64,000 bases of DNA, taken from assembly GCA_964612485.1 (NCBI GenBank), contig CAZTFF010000002.1, positions 62,001 to 126,000 of the forward strand, read 5' to 3'. Shown here in pieces: positions 35,440 to 45,204 of this stretch. How positions within the stretch are numbered: the stretch's first letter is position 1; each line of letters opens with the position of its first letter. This stretch comes from JAFGNV01 sp964612485. GTDB lineage: Bacteria; Chloroflexota; Anaerolineae; 4572-78; J111. A program made the translations under genes and the position numbers. Below the pieces are notes generated by a model. That model saw only the letters and a list, made by a program, of their open reading frames with translations. It ran no database searches and was not told where the DNA came from.

Positions 35440-36777
35440 CTAGCGGGATGAGGGAGTTCCCGTCGGAACGACGGGCGTCGGCGTGCCAACTGAAAACCGT
35501 AGTATACTGGAAGTGGGCGTAGGCACAATTGTGGGCGTGGTGGTTGGCAGCTGGTCAGACTCAATCGTAATTTCAATGGTATCGGGTAAAATCGCGTCAA
35601 CATTAATATTTTCCGGCACAAAGACGCTGGGATTGACTTTATGCACGCCCGGTTCCAGCCCAAACAGGTCAACGATTACTTCTACATCGCCGGCCTTTAG
35701 ATTTTGCAACATGGGAATTGGGCCGGACAAAAAGACATCGGCGCGGTTTGGGGAAGCCGCCCAGGTATAACGGGGGTCAATGCCTTGTTGGGTAATGGGG
35801 CGTTGGAGAATAATTCCATCTTCAATCGCGGCAATATCCACGGTCACTTCCACGCCTCCCGGCCCTTCCTGGTCCTGTCTATCGGCAAACACCACGCTAA
35901 TTCCGTCGGGCAGGTTGAGGGGAACGGTACGAACAATGCTCTCCGTTGCCTGGCCCAAATTAATTTGAGCCGTTTCCACAAAACCGGGTATTTCGCTTAA
36001 CAAATTCGGGTTGCCTACAATGGTCACGGTGGGCGGGTCCACAGAAATATTGCTTACGCGATATCCCGGCGCTACCTGGCCGGCCACCACCGCCCGCACG
36101 GAAACGTCTTTATAACCAAAACGCTGCTCAATAGGCACAGTTACCAACACTTCGGCGGGGGATACTTTCAATCCGGTCATTTCCTGGCCTTCCTGATCAC
36201 GAAGGAGAACCTGGCCCCCCCGCTCGATGGTTTCTTTTGATCCCCCCAGATAAATCTCAACCACGGCGTCGTTTACCTGGTCAATCAGCGAGGCCGGCCC
36301 TTTGACCTGCACGCTACCGGGTTCAACGGTGGGCTGCCGGTTGGTATACCCCAGCGGCGGGACATCCATAATTTGTACCGTTACGGGCAAAGAAATGACC
36401 TGTTCGGCCTGCAACCTTACGCTCACGCTTTGCGGTCTCCTGTCGATTATTTCTACCTGCGGGTCGGAGACTTGAACCTGAACAGGCACATCGTTGAAGC
36501 CTGCGGGCAAGCCGGAAAGGTCTAACGTTGCCTCAAATTTTGATGGCGTAAGAGCACGCCAGCTACTTTCTGGGGCGCGCAGCCGCAGTCGGACGGTATC
36601 AGGGAGATCGTCGGTTGTGATCAAACCTTCGGCGGGCGGAATCACCTCGATTGGGATTCCCTGAATATAATTATCTTCACGAGGAGGATTTTGCTCGTTA
36701 ATGGCCGCAACCCATACCAGTGTGGCCAGAATAAGAGCAATCAAAATACTGGTCAGGTTTCGAAAAAACGTCTGCAC
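35440..36777 (-). CDS. cdaR: YbbR-domain protein, regulator of CdaA
   Basis: The 445-residue protein begins with an N-terminal membrane anchor (NLTSILIALILATLVWVAAI), followed by four YbbR-type beta repeats of about 85-90 residues (each with the pattern LP..V.V...G, for example NDVPVQVQVSDPQVEIIDRR and VDPPTVTIVGNPNLLSE). It ends in a Thr/Pro-rich tail. In Firmicutes, CdaR binds and tunes the membrane diadenylate cyclase CdaA. Here cdaA lies immediately upstream (9 bases), the same order as in that pathway. Confidence 0.92.
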   Translation of the reverse strand: MQTFFRNLTSILIALILATLVWVAAINEQNPPREDNYIQGIPIEVIPPAEGLITTDDLPDTVRLRLRAPESSWRALTPSKFEATLDLSGLPAGFNDVPVQVQVSDPQVEIIDRRPQSVSVRLQAEQVISLPVTVQIMDVPPLGYTNRQPTVEPGSVQVKGPASLIDQVNDAVVEIYLGGSKETIERGGQVLLRDQEGQEMTGLKVSPAEVLVTVPIEQRFGYKDVSVRAVVAGQVAPGYRVSNISVDPPTVTIVGNPNLLSEIPGFVETAQINLGQATESIVRTVPLNLPDGISVVFADRQDQEGPGGVEVTVDIAAIEDGIILQRPITQQGIDPRYTWAASPNRADVFLSGPIPMLQNLKAGDVEVIVDLFGLEPGVHKVNPSVFVPENINVDAILPDTIEITIESDQLPTTTPTIVPTPTSSILRFSVGTPTPVVPTGTPSSR

Positions 36778-36786
36778 CGGACTCCT

Positions 36787-37668
36787 TTACATTTCAGATT
36801 GATCAGCCAAATTATCCTGTTTTTTTGGCTTCTTTATTGATTTATTCCAACCGAGTCGCTGTAAAAATCGACGCCAACGGGAAACCGCTTTGGGAGAAGC
36901 ATAAAACGCCTTTAACATCTGCTCCAAGCCCTGCTGGTCCAACCCACGGATCAACTGGCCATTATGGGCAATGGAAACGATGCCGGTTTCTTCCGACACA
37001 ACCACCACCACCGCATCGGTCATCTCGCTGATGCCCAACGCCGCCAGGTGCCGCGTGCCCAGCAATTGCTTGGTGGCTCCAGAGGTCCGCCCCAGCGGCA
37101 AGATAACGCTGGCGGCAACAACGCGGTTATTGCGAATAATTACGGCGCCATCGTGCAGGGTATTTCCCGGTACAAATAGGGTTCGCAATAGATCGGAAGA
37201 AACCAGGGCGTCTAACCGGATTCCGGACTCAATGTGATCTTCCAGGCCGGTATTGCGCTCAAACACAATTAAAGCGCCGTGTTTGAGACGCGACATCGGT
37301 AAAACAGCCCGAATAACAGCTTCAATAGATTGTTCGATCTTTGTTGAGGGGTCTGACGGAGTTAAAATTTTGCTGGTTCGCCCCAGCCGTTCCAAAGCTC
37401 GCCTGAGTTCCGGTTGAAAAACAACGGGAATGGCAACCAGCAAGGCCGGCAGGGCTTTATCTAACAGCCAGCTAAACGCAGTGAGGGTACTGAAGGCGCT
37501 TACGGCAATGACAGTCAATACAGATAGAATTAAAATACCCCGCAGGAGTTGTTCGGCCTGCGTGCCCTGGATCAGGGTTAAAATCCAGTAAAAGACCAGG
37601 GCCACCAGAAGTATATCGATAACGCTATAGAGATCTAAACGTGACAGGTTATAAAGAAGGTTCGACAC
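36787..37668 (-). CDS. cdaA: Membrane diadenylate cyclase CdaA
   Basis: CdaA makes cyclic di-AMP from two ATP. The 293-residue protein has three N-terminal membrane helices (IDILLVALVFYWILTLI, LLRGILILSVLTVIAVSAF, ALPALLVAIPVVF) and a DAC domain with GNTLHDGAVIIRNNRVVAA (DGA motif), GTRHLAALGISEMTDA (RH motif) and VSEETGIVSIAHNG. In Firmicutes c-di-AMP controls osmolytes and cell-wall precursor supply through GlmM; glmS in this window lies 33 kb away. The gene leads the cdaA-cdaR-der group reading leftwards. Confidence 0.96.
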   Translation of the reverse strand: MSNLLYNLSRLDLYSVIDILLVALVFYWILTLIQGTQAEQLLRGILILSVLTVIAVSAFSTLTAFSWLLDKALPALLVAIPVVFQPELRRALERLGRTSKILTPSDPSTKIEQSIEAVIRAVLPMSRLKHGALIVFERNTGLEDHIESGIRLDALVSSDLLRTLFVPGNTLHDGAVIIRNNRVVAASVILPLGRTSGATKQLLGTRHLAALGISEMTDAVVVVVSEETGIVSIAHNGQLIRGLDQQGLEQMLKAFYASPKAVSRWRRFLQRLGWNKSIKKPKKQDNLADQSEM

Positions 37669-37861
37669 GTTACCACTTTGCCTACATCAATAGATTAACA
37701 ATCAAAAATATGCTTTTCCTCCTCTTGAGAATGGGTTGGATACGATATAAACGATGATCCAACTTCTTCGCTAAATTTCAGGGAAAGGATTGGGCACATA
37801 GGTTGTTACAATTCGGCTGTAAAGCCATAGTTTTTTAATAAATTTGATAAAAGCCGCTCGA

Positions 37862-40138
37862 TTATACGCTGCCTCCCTTTATTTTAGAAAGCAAACGCTG
37901 GTAGCCTTCGGGATCGTCAGGCCCTAAATTCAAAATCGCTTGAATTGTCTGCACGGCCTGATCGCGCAATCCATTTTCTAATTGTATTTCGCCCAAGGCA
38001 TCATATTCGGCAATGGCTTCCTGATTCATCCCGTTCTGGGCATAGGCAACCGCCATGCGTTGGCGCAACACCATATCATTGGGATAAATTGAAGTAAGTT
38101 CTTGCAGAACTTCCAAAGATTTACGCGGGTTCTGGCGCTGATAGATTGACAACAGATCATCCAGTTTGGCAATGGCCTGATCAGTCTTATTTTGTTTGAA
38201 GTACAGGTCAACCAGTTCTCGTTGGGCGCGCTCGTTATCAGGATCGGTTTGAACCAGTTCTTCATAGGCTGCGGTGGCCTTGCCCCAATCAAAGCGCTGG
38301 TTATAAATATCTCCCATATGTTGCAGAATTTTAGTACGCCATTTATCACCGGTTTCTATGGTAATCGCCAGGCGGGCAGCTTCACTATATTTTTCCAGCG
38401 CTCTATCCACCTGAGCCAACTGGTAATAGGAGTCGGCCAGAACTAAATATTGATCTAGTGCCTGTTCAGTGTTGTTCATCGTGATATGAAGATCAATCAA
38501 TTTTGATCTTACCGTCACATCCATCGGGGCCAGGCGCAATATTTTTTGATAAATATTAACCACCTGATCCATCTGCGCCCGCATTTCAAATACTTTAGCA
38601 ACATAAAGATATTTGTTGATGGCCTGGTCGGTTTTATCCTGTTTCAACAAAATATCACCCAAACGAACGTGTAAGGGCAAATAGAACGGTGCTTTCTGGA
38701 TGGCAAACAAACACTCTTCCGAGGCGGTCATCACCTGGTTGCGTCTCAAATAATCGCTGGTGAGGGCCATGGCGTTCACCACAGCCGCAGTTTGGGGCGT
38801 TTCCAGGTATTCCGCCAGGCTCATCACATCATCTTCGTTTACATTCTCCATGCGTTTACGCGCCAGATAGATGTTCTTTTCCCATTCGGGGTGATTAAAG
38901 AATTGTTTTAGAGCCTCCACAAAATTACTGAATTTTTTAACCCCATCTTCGGCCAGATACGCTTGCGCCAACCCCTCGTATTGTTGCGCGATTTGGTGAG
39001 CTTTGTCCCCATTTACGGTCTGCAAATCCAGGTTTTTTACCACCTCTACAAAATTCTTGACCGCAAGGCCTGTGTTGTTGGCCGCATAATAAGTATCGGC
39101 CAGCGCAAATTGCGAACTCAACGCATATTGTTTATCTCGGGCCGCGGCCTGTAACATTTTGACAGCCTCATCCGCCTGCCCCAACTCCTTGTACAAAAGC
39201 CCCAAATTAAAATAGAGGGCAGAACGATTGATACCAGAATCCAATGCCTGCCGGAAATTATCTACAGCCTGGGCAATATCCTGCTGTCGCTGCATATCAA
39301 TGGCCTGCATAATCAGCAATGCACCGGGATTATCCTCCTCTTCAAAAATGAGATTGGCTAATTCTGCCAGGGCTTTTTGTTGAGCGCCTTCAACCAATCC
39401 GCCCCCTGTTGTCGGCTCCGGTTCGGGTTCATCAAAATCAAAGATGTCTTCGCCAAATGACTCTTCGTCGTAATCGGGCAATTCATCGGGAAAATCAGTG
39501 GCCAGAGCAGGGGGTGGGGCTTCGCCCACTCTATCGGGCTGGATCGGTTTATCATTTTGCAATGCTTCAACAGCAGCTGCCACCCCCGAATCATCAGGCC
39601 GCAACTGCTCGGCCTGCCGAATCTGTTGTATGGCCATATCCCGATTATTACGATGCTGGTAAATGGCCGCCAGCGTCAGCCACTGACGCGCCGCTGCCAG
39701 CGTATCGCCTTGTTGGGCCAAAGCCTTGGCCAGATTCTGGTGAGCCTCTACATGGCCCGATGAAATTTTGGTGGCCCGCAGCCAGAAATCAATGGCTGTT
39801 TCTATTCTGCTTTGAGAAGATGCAATATTCCCGGCCCGCAAATAGGTTTCTGCGGCTGCATCTAACTGCCCCACGCGCTCATGCAGATCTGCCATGTAGG
39901 TGAGGGCCTGATAATTGGTTGGATTCACCTTGAGGGCATGTTCAAAAGCCTTTTTGGCGGTATCAATTTGCCCGCCCAGTAAAGAAGCGCGTCCAAACCC
40001 AAGAACAGCGGCCTCATTATTGGAAAACTCGGCCAGCGCAAAACGATAGGCTTTGGCTGCCTCTGTCCAGTTGTTTTGTTGGCCAAATTTTTCGGCCTGG
40101 GTCATTGCCGTTTGGAATTTCTTTTGATCACCAGCCAC
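37862..40138 (-). CDS. Large TPR-repeat protein
   Basis: This 758-residue protein is made almost wholly of tetratricopeptide repeats: 4-5 in the N-terminal third (NYQALTYMADLHERVGQLDA, EAHQNLAKALAQQGDTLAAA), an acidic Glu/Asp/Pro linker near 215-255 (PDYDEESFGEDIFDFDEPEP), then more repeats to the end (PDNERAQRELVDLYFKQNKT). It has no signal peptide or membrane helix, so it is a cytoplasmic scaffold. Partners are unknown. A good promoter lies at 40211-40238. The 193-base gap between it and cdaA holds nothing I recognise. Confidence 0.9.
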   Translation of the reverse strand: MAGDQKKFQTAMTQAEKFGQQNNWTEAAKAYRFALAEFSNNEAAVLGFGRASLLGGQIDTAKKAFEHALKVNPTNYQALTYMADLHERVGQLDAAAETYLRAGNIASSQSRIETAIDFWLRATKISSGHVEAHQNLAKALAQQGDTLAAARQWLTLAAIYQHRNNRDMAIQQIRQAEQLRPDDSGVAAAVEALQNDKPIQPDRVGEAPPPALATDFPDELPDYDEESFGEDIFDFDEPEPEPTTGGGLVEGAQQKALAELANLIFEEEDNPGALLIMQAIDMQRQQDIAQAVDNFRQALDSGINRSALYFNLGLLYKELGQADEAVKMLQAAARDKQYALSSQFALADTYYAANNTGLAVKNFVEVVKNLDLQTVNGDKAHQIAQQYEGLAQAYLAEDGVKKFSNFVEALKQFFNHPEWEKNIYLARKRMENVNEDDVMSLAEYLETPQTAAVVNAMALTSDYLRRNQVMTASEECLFAIQKAPFYLPLHVRLGDILLKQDKTDQAINKYLYVAKVFEMRAQMDQVVNIYQKILRLAPMDVTVRSKLIDLHITMNNTEQALDQYLVLADSYYQLAQVDRALEKYSEAARLAITIETGDKWRTKILQHMGDIYNQRFDWGKATAAYEELVQTDPDNERAQRELVDLYFKQNKTDQAIAKLDDLLSIYQRQNPRKSLEVLQELTSIYPNDMVLRQRMAVAYAQNGMNQEAIAEYDALGEIQLENGLRDQAVQTIQAILNLGPDDPEGYQRLLSKIKGGSV

Positions 40139-40210
40139 GATGATGCCTCACCTATTTATGGGTTGACTGCTATTTAAGGTTTTAGAGGAGCGACGCCTGT
40201 CACTGATGTG

Positions 40211-40238
40211 AGTATACCACAAAAGGGGTCGGATGCAA
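40211..40238 (-). promoter_or_regulatory. Promoter of the TPR-protein gene
   Basis: On the minus strand TTGCAT (40238-40233) and TATACT (40216-40211) are 16 bases apart, reading toward the TPR gene that starts at 40138. Confidence 0.6.
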
Positions 40239-40331
40239 CAGTAATTTAGGGTTATCTATCTGATTACTCAGCATGAATTCTACTTGATATTGACATAAAC
40301 TTCAAGTAAAATATTTTTTGAGTTTGCGGGT

Positions 40332-41675
40332 TTACAACTGTTCAACAAACGTGGCCTCTGTTGCCGCGCGAACCTGTTCCAGCGCTGCCTCCGGCATCAA
40401 TTCAATCAGGGTCAACCGGCCCGAGATGAACTTGAACACAGCCAGCTCGGTGATAATCATATCCACCACTCCCGCCGCGGTAAGCGGCAGCGTGATATGC
40501 GGCACAATTTTCGAATCTCCGTGCCGACTGGTATGGGTCATGGTCACAATCAATCGTTTCGCGCCAGAGGCCAGGTCCATCGCGCCGCCTACGCCCAATA
40601 GCGGTTTGCCCGGCACGGCCCAATTAGCCAGGTTAGCGGCTTCATCAACCTGCAAGCCGCCCATAATGGCTACATCAACATGCCCGCCCCGGATCATAGC
40701 AAACGAGGTGGTGCTATCAAAATAAGAGGCCCCCGGCAACGCCGTGACCGGCTGTTTTCCGGCGTTCACCGGGAATTCCATCGCCCCGCCGCTTTCGGGC
40801 GCAGGCCCTACGCCCAGCAATCCATTTTCGGTATGGAGAATGATCCCATCCTCCGGCGAGATCAAATCGGCCACCAGCGTGGGAATGCCAACCCCTAAAT
40901 TAACCACATCGCCGCGTTTTAACTCGGCAAAGGCCCGTTTGGCAATGTTCAGCCGGGACGGTTTCACGCTTTTTCCACCGCCGCCCACCGATGCCGAGCT
41001 GCCCAACTCTTCCAGCGTTGTATGGGCCTGCACCAGATAATCAACATACAGACCGGGCGTCACAATTTCATCCGGCGACAGGACGCCCACCGGAACAATT
41101 TCTTCCACTTCAGCAATCACCACATCCGCTGCCGTGGCCATGGCGGCATTAAAATTACGCTCGGTCATGCGGTAAACCAGGTTGCCGGCTGTGTCGGCCC
41201 GGTACGCCCGGATGAGGGCGACATCGGCTTTAAGGGCCGGAACCAGCACGTGCTCAACGTCGTCAATTATTTTCTTTTCGTGGGTTTCGGTTAACAGCGT
41301 GCCGGCCGCGGTGGGGGTATAAAATCCGCCAATGCCGGCGCCGCCGGCCCGGATCGCTTCGGCCAACGTGCCCTGGGGAATCAATTCAACGGTCAGCCGG
41401 CCCGCGTCTACGGCTTCCAGCACTTCCGGGTTAGAGGTAAAGAAAGAGCCAATCGCCTTGCGGATTTGGCCGTTTCGCAGCAAACGCCCGCCGCCCAGCC
41501 CCGGTTCGCCAACATTATTGGAAATGATGGTAAAATTCTTGGCCTCACGTTCGGCCAGGGCGTGCAAAAGATGCACCGGATTTCCGGTCATCCCAAAACC
41601 GCCCACCATAATCGTGGCGTCCTCCGGCACGTGTTCAACGGCTTCTGCGGCAGTTAGTTGGGGTACTTGTTTCAT
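40332..41675 (-). CDS. Fused alpha/beta 3-oxoacid (SCOT-type) CoA-transferase
   Basis: This 447-residue protein is a family I CoA-transferase with both subunits in one chain. The N-terminal alpha half has MVGGFGMTGNPVHLL and NNVGEPGLGGGRLL; the C-terminal beta half has VNLGVGIPTLVADL and the catalytic Glu in HTENGLLGVGP. Succinyl-CoA:3-oxoacid CoA-transferases move CoA between acyl groups in ketone-body or short-chain acid use; the exact acids are unknown. ATG 41675 with GAGGAGA upstream is chosen; the frame can be read 9 codons further to a TTG, but that passes through the ribosome-binding site. Confidence 0.93.
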   Translation of the reverse strand: MKQVPQLTAAEAVEHVPEDATIMVGGFGMTGNPVHLLHALAEREAKNFTIISNNVGEPGLGGGRLLRNGQIRKAIGSFFTSNPEVLEAVDAGRLTVELIPQGTLAEAIRAGGAGIGGFYTPTAAGTLLTETHEKKIIDDVEHVLVPALKADVALIRAYRADTAGNLVYRMTERNFNAAMATAADVVIAEVEEIVPVGVLSPDEIVTPGLYVDYLVQAHTTLEELGSSASVGGGGKSVKPSRLNIAKRAFAELKRGDVVNLGVGIPTLVADLISPEDGIILHTENGLLGVGPAPESGGAMEFPVNAGKQPVTALPGASYFDSTTSFAMIRGGHVDVAIMGGLQVDEAANLANWAVPGKPLLGVGGAMDLASGAKRLIVTMTHTSRHGDSKIVPHITLPLTAAGVVDMIITELAVFKFISGRLTLIELMPEAALEQVRAATEATFVEQL

Positions 41676-41849
41676 GGGTGTTGTCTCCTCATTGAGTAAC
41701 AAATTTTTTGGGTATGACCCGATTCTACACCGCTATAGAAACATGCACAAGCTCAACGTTGCTCTCCGGCTTAAGCCATGGTAAAATGCCGCCCCGTAAT
41801 GTTAAGATAACAGATCAAAGATCAACATCAATCAGTAAAGGTGTGTACT

Positions 41850-42071
41850 ATGAAATTGGTGGAAATCTATGTGAATGACCAAGAAGTTGCCGGCGAGTAC
41901 ATTGGACAGGCATTTTTTGAATGGAACGGCCAGGAATGGGAAATGACGGTAAAGGCCCCCAGCAAAAACGAAGCCGAAGCCCTGGCCAAATCTCAGGCCG
42001 AGGCATATCTTAACGAATGGGCCACGGATCAAACCAGCGCCAATGAAAAATATGGCGTCTATCCATTTTAA
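41850..42071 (+). CDS. Small hypothetical protein, 73 residues
   Basis: This is a short acidic soluble protein (MKLVEIYVNDQEVAGEYIGQ at the start) with a beta-rich first half and a helical Ala/Glu-rich middle (KNEAEALAKSQAEAYL). AAAGGTG 6 bases before ATG 41850 decides the start over GTG 41841. It precedes the inositol-phosphatase-family gene by 15 bases and is probably co-transcribed with it. I recognise no family. Confidence 0.65.
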   Translation: MKLVEIYVNDQEVAGEYIGQAFFEWNGQEWEMTVKAPSKNEAEALAKSQAEAYLNEWATDQTSANEKYGVYPF

Positions 42072-42086
42072 GGATGAACATTTATT

Positions 42087-42872
42087 ATGACTGAACAATT
42101 ACGCGCTTATCTTGATTTTGCCATTGAAACCGCGTGGCAAGCGGGTCAATTAACCCTGGGTTACTTTCAAACCGGCCTCCGGCCCGATTTCAAAGCCGAT
42201 GAATCGCCGGTGACGGTGGCCGACCGGGAAGCTGAAACCTTGATCCGCAGCCGGATTGAAAAAAAATACCCCAACCACGCCATTATTGGCGAAGAATATG
42301 GCGGCAAAGAACTATTAGAAAAGGCAGACGGCCCCAGCCATCGCTGGATTGTTGACCCCATCGACGGCACGCGCTCTTTTGTGCGGGGCGTTCCCCTCTA
42401 CGCGGTGCTGATCGCCCTGGAAATTGAAGGCCAGGCCCAGGTGGGCGTGGCTCATTTCCCCGCGCTGGGCGAAATGATCGCTGCCGCCGCCGGGCTGGGC
42501 TGCTGGTGGAATGGCCGTCCGGCCTGGGTCTCCAACACAACGCGCTTAAAAGACGGCCTGGCGGTTCATTACGATGCCGCCGCGTTTGAACAGCACGGGC
42601 GCGGCCAGATTTGGGAGCGGCTCAAACAAAGGGCCGGCTACCGGGCCGGCTGGTGCGATGCTTACGGCTATCTTTTGGTAGCCACCGGGCGGGCCGAACT
42701 GATGCTGGATCCCATTATGGATGTGTGGGACTGCGGCCCCATGCTCCCTATTTTGCAGGAAGCCGGCGGTTATTTTGGCGATTGGCAGGGCAAACCTACC
42801 ATTTACGGGGGCGAGGCGATGGCCACCACGCAAACATTGCTGCCGGAAGTGTTGGAACTGATCAAAGGATAA
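42087..42872 (+). CDS. Inositol monophosphatase family phosphatase (HisN-like)
   Basis: The 261-residue enzyme has the metal-binding motifs of the IMPase superfamily: ESPVTVADREAE (N-terminal Asp), GEEYG (Glu pair), DPIDGTRSFVRG and the C-terminal WDCGPMLPILQEAGG. The DGTRSF form and RAELMLDPIMDVWD context resemble HisN-type histidinol-phosphate phosphatases, so histidine biosynthesis is the best guess; myo-inositol-1-phosphate is the alternative substrate. Metal-dependent phosphomonoester hydrolysis is certain from the family. Confidence 0.9.
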   Translation: MTEQLRAYLDFAIETAWQAGQLTLGYFQTGLRPDFKADESPVTVADREAETLIRSRIEKKYPNHAIIGEEYGGKELLEKADGPSHRWIVDPIDGTRSFVRGVPLYAVLIALEIEGQAQVGVAHFPALGEMIAAAAGLGCWWNGRPAWVSNTTRLKDGLAVHYDAAAFEQHGRGQIWERLKQRAGYRAGWCDAYGYLLVATGRAELMLDPIMDVWDCGPMLPILQEAGGYFGDWQGKPTIYGGEAMATTQTLLPEVLELIKG

Positions 42873-42905
42873 CAAAGCCACCCGTCAGAAACGTCCCGCC
42901 AGATA

Positions 42906-42934
42906 TTGTGAATCACCCCAGGTTGTGATAAAAT
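42906..42934 (+). promoter_or_regulatory. Promoter with nearly leaderless start
   Basis: TTGTGA (42906-42911) and TAAAAT (42929-42934) are 17 bases apart. The predicted transcription start (about 42941) is only 2-3 bases before ATG 42944, so the mRNA may lack a leader. Confidence 0.55.
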
Positions 42935-42943
42935 CCAAGCCTT

Positions 42944-44548
42944 ATGTTTACGAGTTATCTTTCTCTGTTGGCGCCGGTAGTGATCTTGCTGCTGAGCGCC
43001 TTCGTTTTGTCAATTGTAATGCCGCGCCTCCCGGACTCCTGGCAAGCCCACTGGATGGCGCGGTATGGACTGGCGCCGGGGTGGGTCATCCTGGCCGGTC
43101 TTGTTTTGCTGCCGGCATGGTTAACCGGCCCGGAGGAAACTTTTCTCCTATCCGGCTGGAATTTTTTCACCACAGAAAGCGGCATAGGGCTAGAAATCGG
43201 CCCCAATCAGACCCGTCGCCCCTTCCTGCTGCTGACCTTCCTCATCCTCCTGGTTGCCATGCTCCGGTCGCTCCCGATGACCATGCCAAAAGGCCGAAGT
43301 TGGCTCTTGTGCCTGGGCGGCAGCGCCGGATTGCTGTTTCTATCCGCCAACGTCCTGACGCTGGCCTATACGCTCCTGCTTTTTGATGTTGTCCTGGCCT
43401 CTTATTGGCTGGCCCACAACCAGTCTCATCTGGCCACGGCTCGCCTCTTCCTGAGCATCTTGACCGTCGGGCTGCTGGCGCTCCAGGGGTATTTTGTTGA
43501 GTTTGGTAATATTTCATCTTACGCCCTGTTAGCCGGCAGCCTCCTGTGGCTTCGGCTGGGGCTGTATCCATTCTTTGAAATCGACGCGGCAGAAAACCAT
43601 CCTCAAGACCACTCTCTCTTAACTTATTGGGCGCTTTCTCTGGCAGTGGGGCTTTATCTGGCCGTTCAACTTCAAGCGGCATTTCCCGCCATCATTCAAT
43701 GGATCATCATTTTGACGATAATATTGAATGGTTTAAGAGCCTGGCTGGTTGAAAAACCTACCCAACATCATACTCCCCGGCTGGCCGTTACGCTGGCCCT
43801 GCTGCCCCTGCTGGTTGCCGTGCCGTCTCCAACGATGATATCCGTCTACACCCTGGGGCTGATGCTCAGCCTGGCCGCCTGTTGGGTTACACTCCCTAAC
43901 CGGCTGAATCCATCCAAAGTTCTTGATGGGTGGCCCTACTTGCCGGCTGCGGCAGGCGTCATCACGTTCATCGGCCTGCCTTTTTCGCTCACCTGGCCGG
44001 TCTGGTCAACATTTTATTCAGCCGGTATTTCAAGCACATTGGCGGCAACCCTTCTGGTTTTTGTCGCGGTCACGCTGGCCTTGAGCGGGTTGGTACGGTA
44101 CGGATTAACCGTGTGGCGGGCAGAAAGTCGGGTTGAGCCGTCATCCCACTTGCCTGCCTCGATTGCAGCTATAGTGGCGGCTCTTCCCTTTTTGATTCCC
44201 GGTATAGGGCCAATACTTTTTTCAGCACTTCTATCAACACCATTGCCGGCGGTCAGCCTGAACAAAAGTGCATCGGCTCTGGTAATGATCGCTATCAGTA
44301 CCGCCGCCGCGATTGGATTAGGATATTTCCGCGGGCAAATTATCATCCAAACTCGCATTTCCCCGGCAGCGGTGCTTCCGCTTCTTCATTTGGACTGGCT
44401 CGTAAAAGGGATCGAAAATTCTTTGAGCCGGATTGGGAAATTAATCTTACGGGCCAATGTTATTTTTGAGGGCCAACACTATATGGGCTGGGCGCTGTTT
44501 ACCGCCCTGGTAGGCAGCCTGATCATCCTGCTGACACGCGGCTTTTAA
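42944..44548 (+). CDS. Polytopic membrane protein, NuoL/Mrp antiporter-like
   Basis: This 534-residue protein has about 14 hydrophobic segments. No classical motif is intact, but overall layout, neighbours and the C-terminal stretch (LDWLVKGIENSLSRIGKL, then an amphipathic region and one last helix) resemble the large antiporter-like subunits of complex I, hydrogenase-4 or Mrp complexes. It is followed by a six-helix protein and a second antiporter-like protein, the pattern of a proton-translocating membrane arm. No hydrophilic redox subunits are present. Ion translocation is inferred; confidence in the family is moderate. Confidence 0.65.
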   Translation: MFTSYLSLLAPVVILLLSAFVLSIVMPRLPDSWQAHWMARYGLAPGWVILAGLVLLPAWLTGPEETFLLSGWNFFTTESGIGLEIGPNQTRRPFLLLTFLILLVAMLRSLPMTMPKGRSWLLCLGGSAGLLFLSANVLTLAYTLLLFDVVLASYWLAHNQSHLATARLFLSILTVGLLALQGYFVEFGNISSYALLAGSLLWLRLGLYPFFEIDAAENHPQDHSLLTYWALSLAVGLYLAVQLQAAFPAIIQWIIILTIILNGLRAWLVEKPTQHHTPRLAVTLALLPLLVAVPSPTMISVYTLGLMLSLAACWVTLPNRLNPSKVLDGWPYLPAAAGVITFIGLPFSLTWPVWSTFYSAGISSTLAATLLVFVAVTLALSGLVRYGLTVWRAESRVEPSSHLPASIAAIVAALPFLIPGIGPILFSALLSTPLPAVSLNKSASALVMIAISTAAAIGLGYFRGQIIIQTRISPAAVLPLLHLDWLVKGIENSLSRIGKLILRANVIFEGQHYMGWALFTALVGSLIILLTRGF

Positions 44549-44556
44549 TATCGGAT

Positions 44557-45204
44557 ATGCCAACATTACCTGAAATCTTAGGGCAACTACAATTTATCAG
44601 CCAGGACATTATTTTACTGGGGTTGTTTATCACCGCAGGCACACTCTTGACCAGTCGAGACTGGCGATTGTTGATCCTGGCTCTTTTGTGCCAATATATT
44701 TTGGTCGGGCTGATGCTCTCGCGGTTGGTGCGGCCCGATATTGCCGTGCTGAAAATTATGATCGGGGCCTTTATCTGCCCCATTCTCTTTCTATCGGCGC
44801 GACAGCTTCCGGTCAGGGCCTCCCTTTTATCACCTGTTGGGGAAAAGCAGCCTCCCGTCTCTACCACCAGCGGCGTTATTTTTAGATTGCTGGCGGCGCT
44901 GCTCATTTTATTAGTCACCCTGACCATCGGCGACATGTTTATCCTGACCGGCCTGTCGTTAAGCATCACAATTACGATTTATTGGCTCATTCTGATGGGG
45001 TTGATCATCCTCGTTATTGCCGAGCAGCCTCTCAAAACGGGTATCGGCCTGTTAACTATTTTAACCGGGTTTGATTTGCTTTACACCATGTTAGAGCGCA
45101 GCCTGCTGATGACCGGACTCTGGGGCGCAGCCAATTTGTTAATCGCCCTGGCCATCAGCTACCTGATTGTTGCCAGAGGCGCAAACCCCAAGGAGCGTAC
45201 GTAA
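44557..45204 (+). CDS. Six-helix membrane protein, HyfE/NuoK-like
   Basis: This 215-residue, very hydrophobic protein has about six to seven helices (LGLFITAGTLLTS, LLILALLCQYILVGLMLS, FRLLAALLILLVTLTIG and others). Size and topology are those of HyfE, the small membrane subunit of hydrogenase-4-type complexes. An acidic residue (Glu) sits inside a hydrophobic stretch near VIAEQPLKTGIGLL. It is 9 bases after the preceding membrane gene, and its stop overlaps the next start by one base (TAATG). The assignment rests on topology and context. Confidence 0.6.
   Translation: MPTLPEILGQLQFISQDIILLGLFITAGTLLTSRDWRLLILALLCQYILVGLMLSRLVRPDIAVLKIMIGAFICPILFLSARQLPVRASLLSPVGEKQPPVSTTSGVIFRLLAALLILLVTLTIGDMFILTGLSLSITITIYWLILMGLIILVIAEQPLKTGIGLLTILTGFDLLYTMLERSLLMTGLWGAANLLIALAISYLIVARGANPKERT

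Noticed and set aside
37669..37861. Gap between cdaA and the TPR gene checked for a tRNA or riboswitch
   Set aside because: No cloverleaf and no c-di-AMP (ydaO-type) riboswitch consensus could be recognised.
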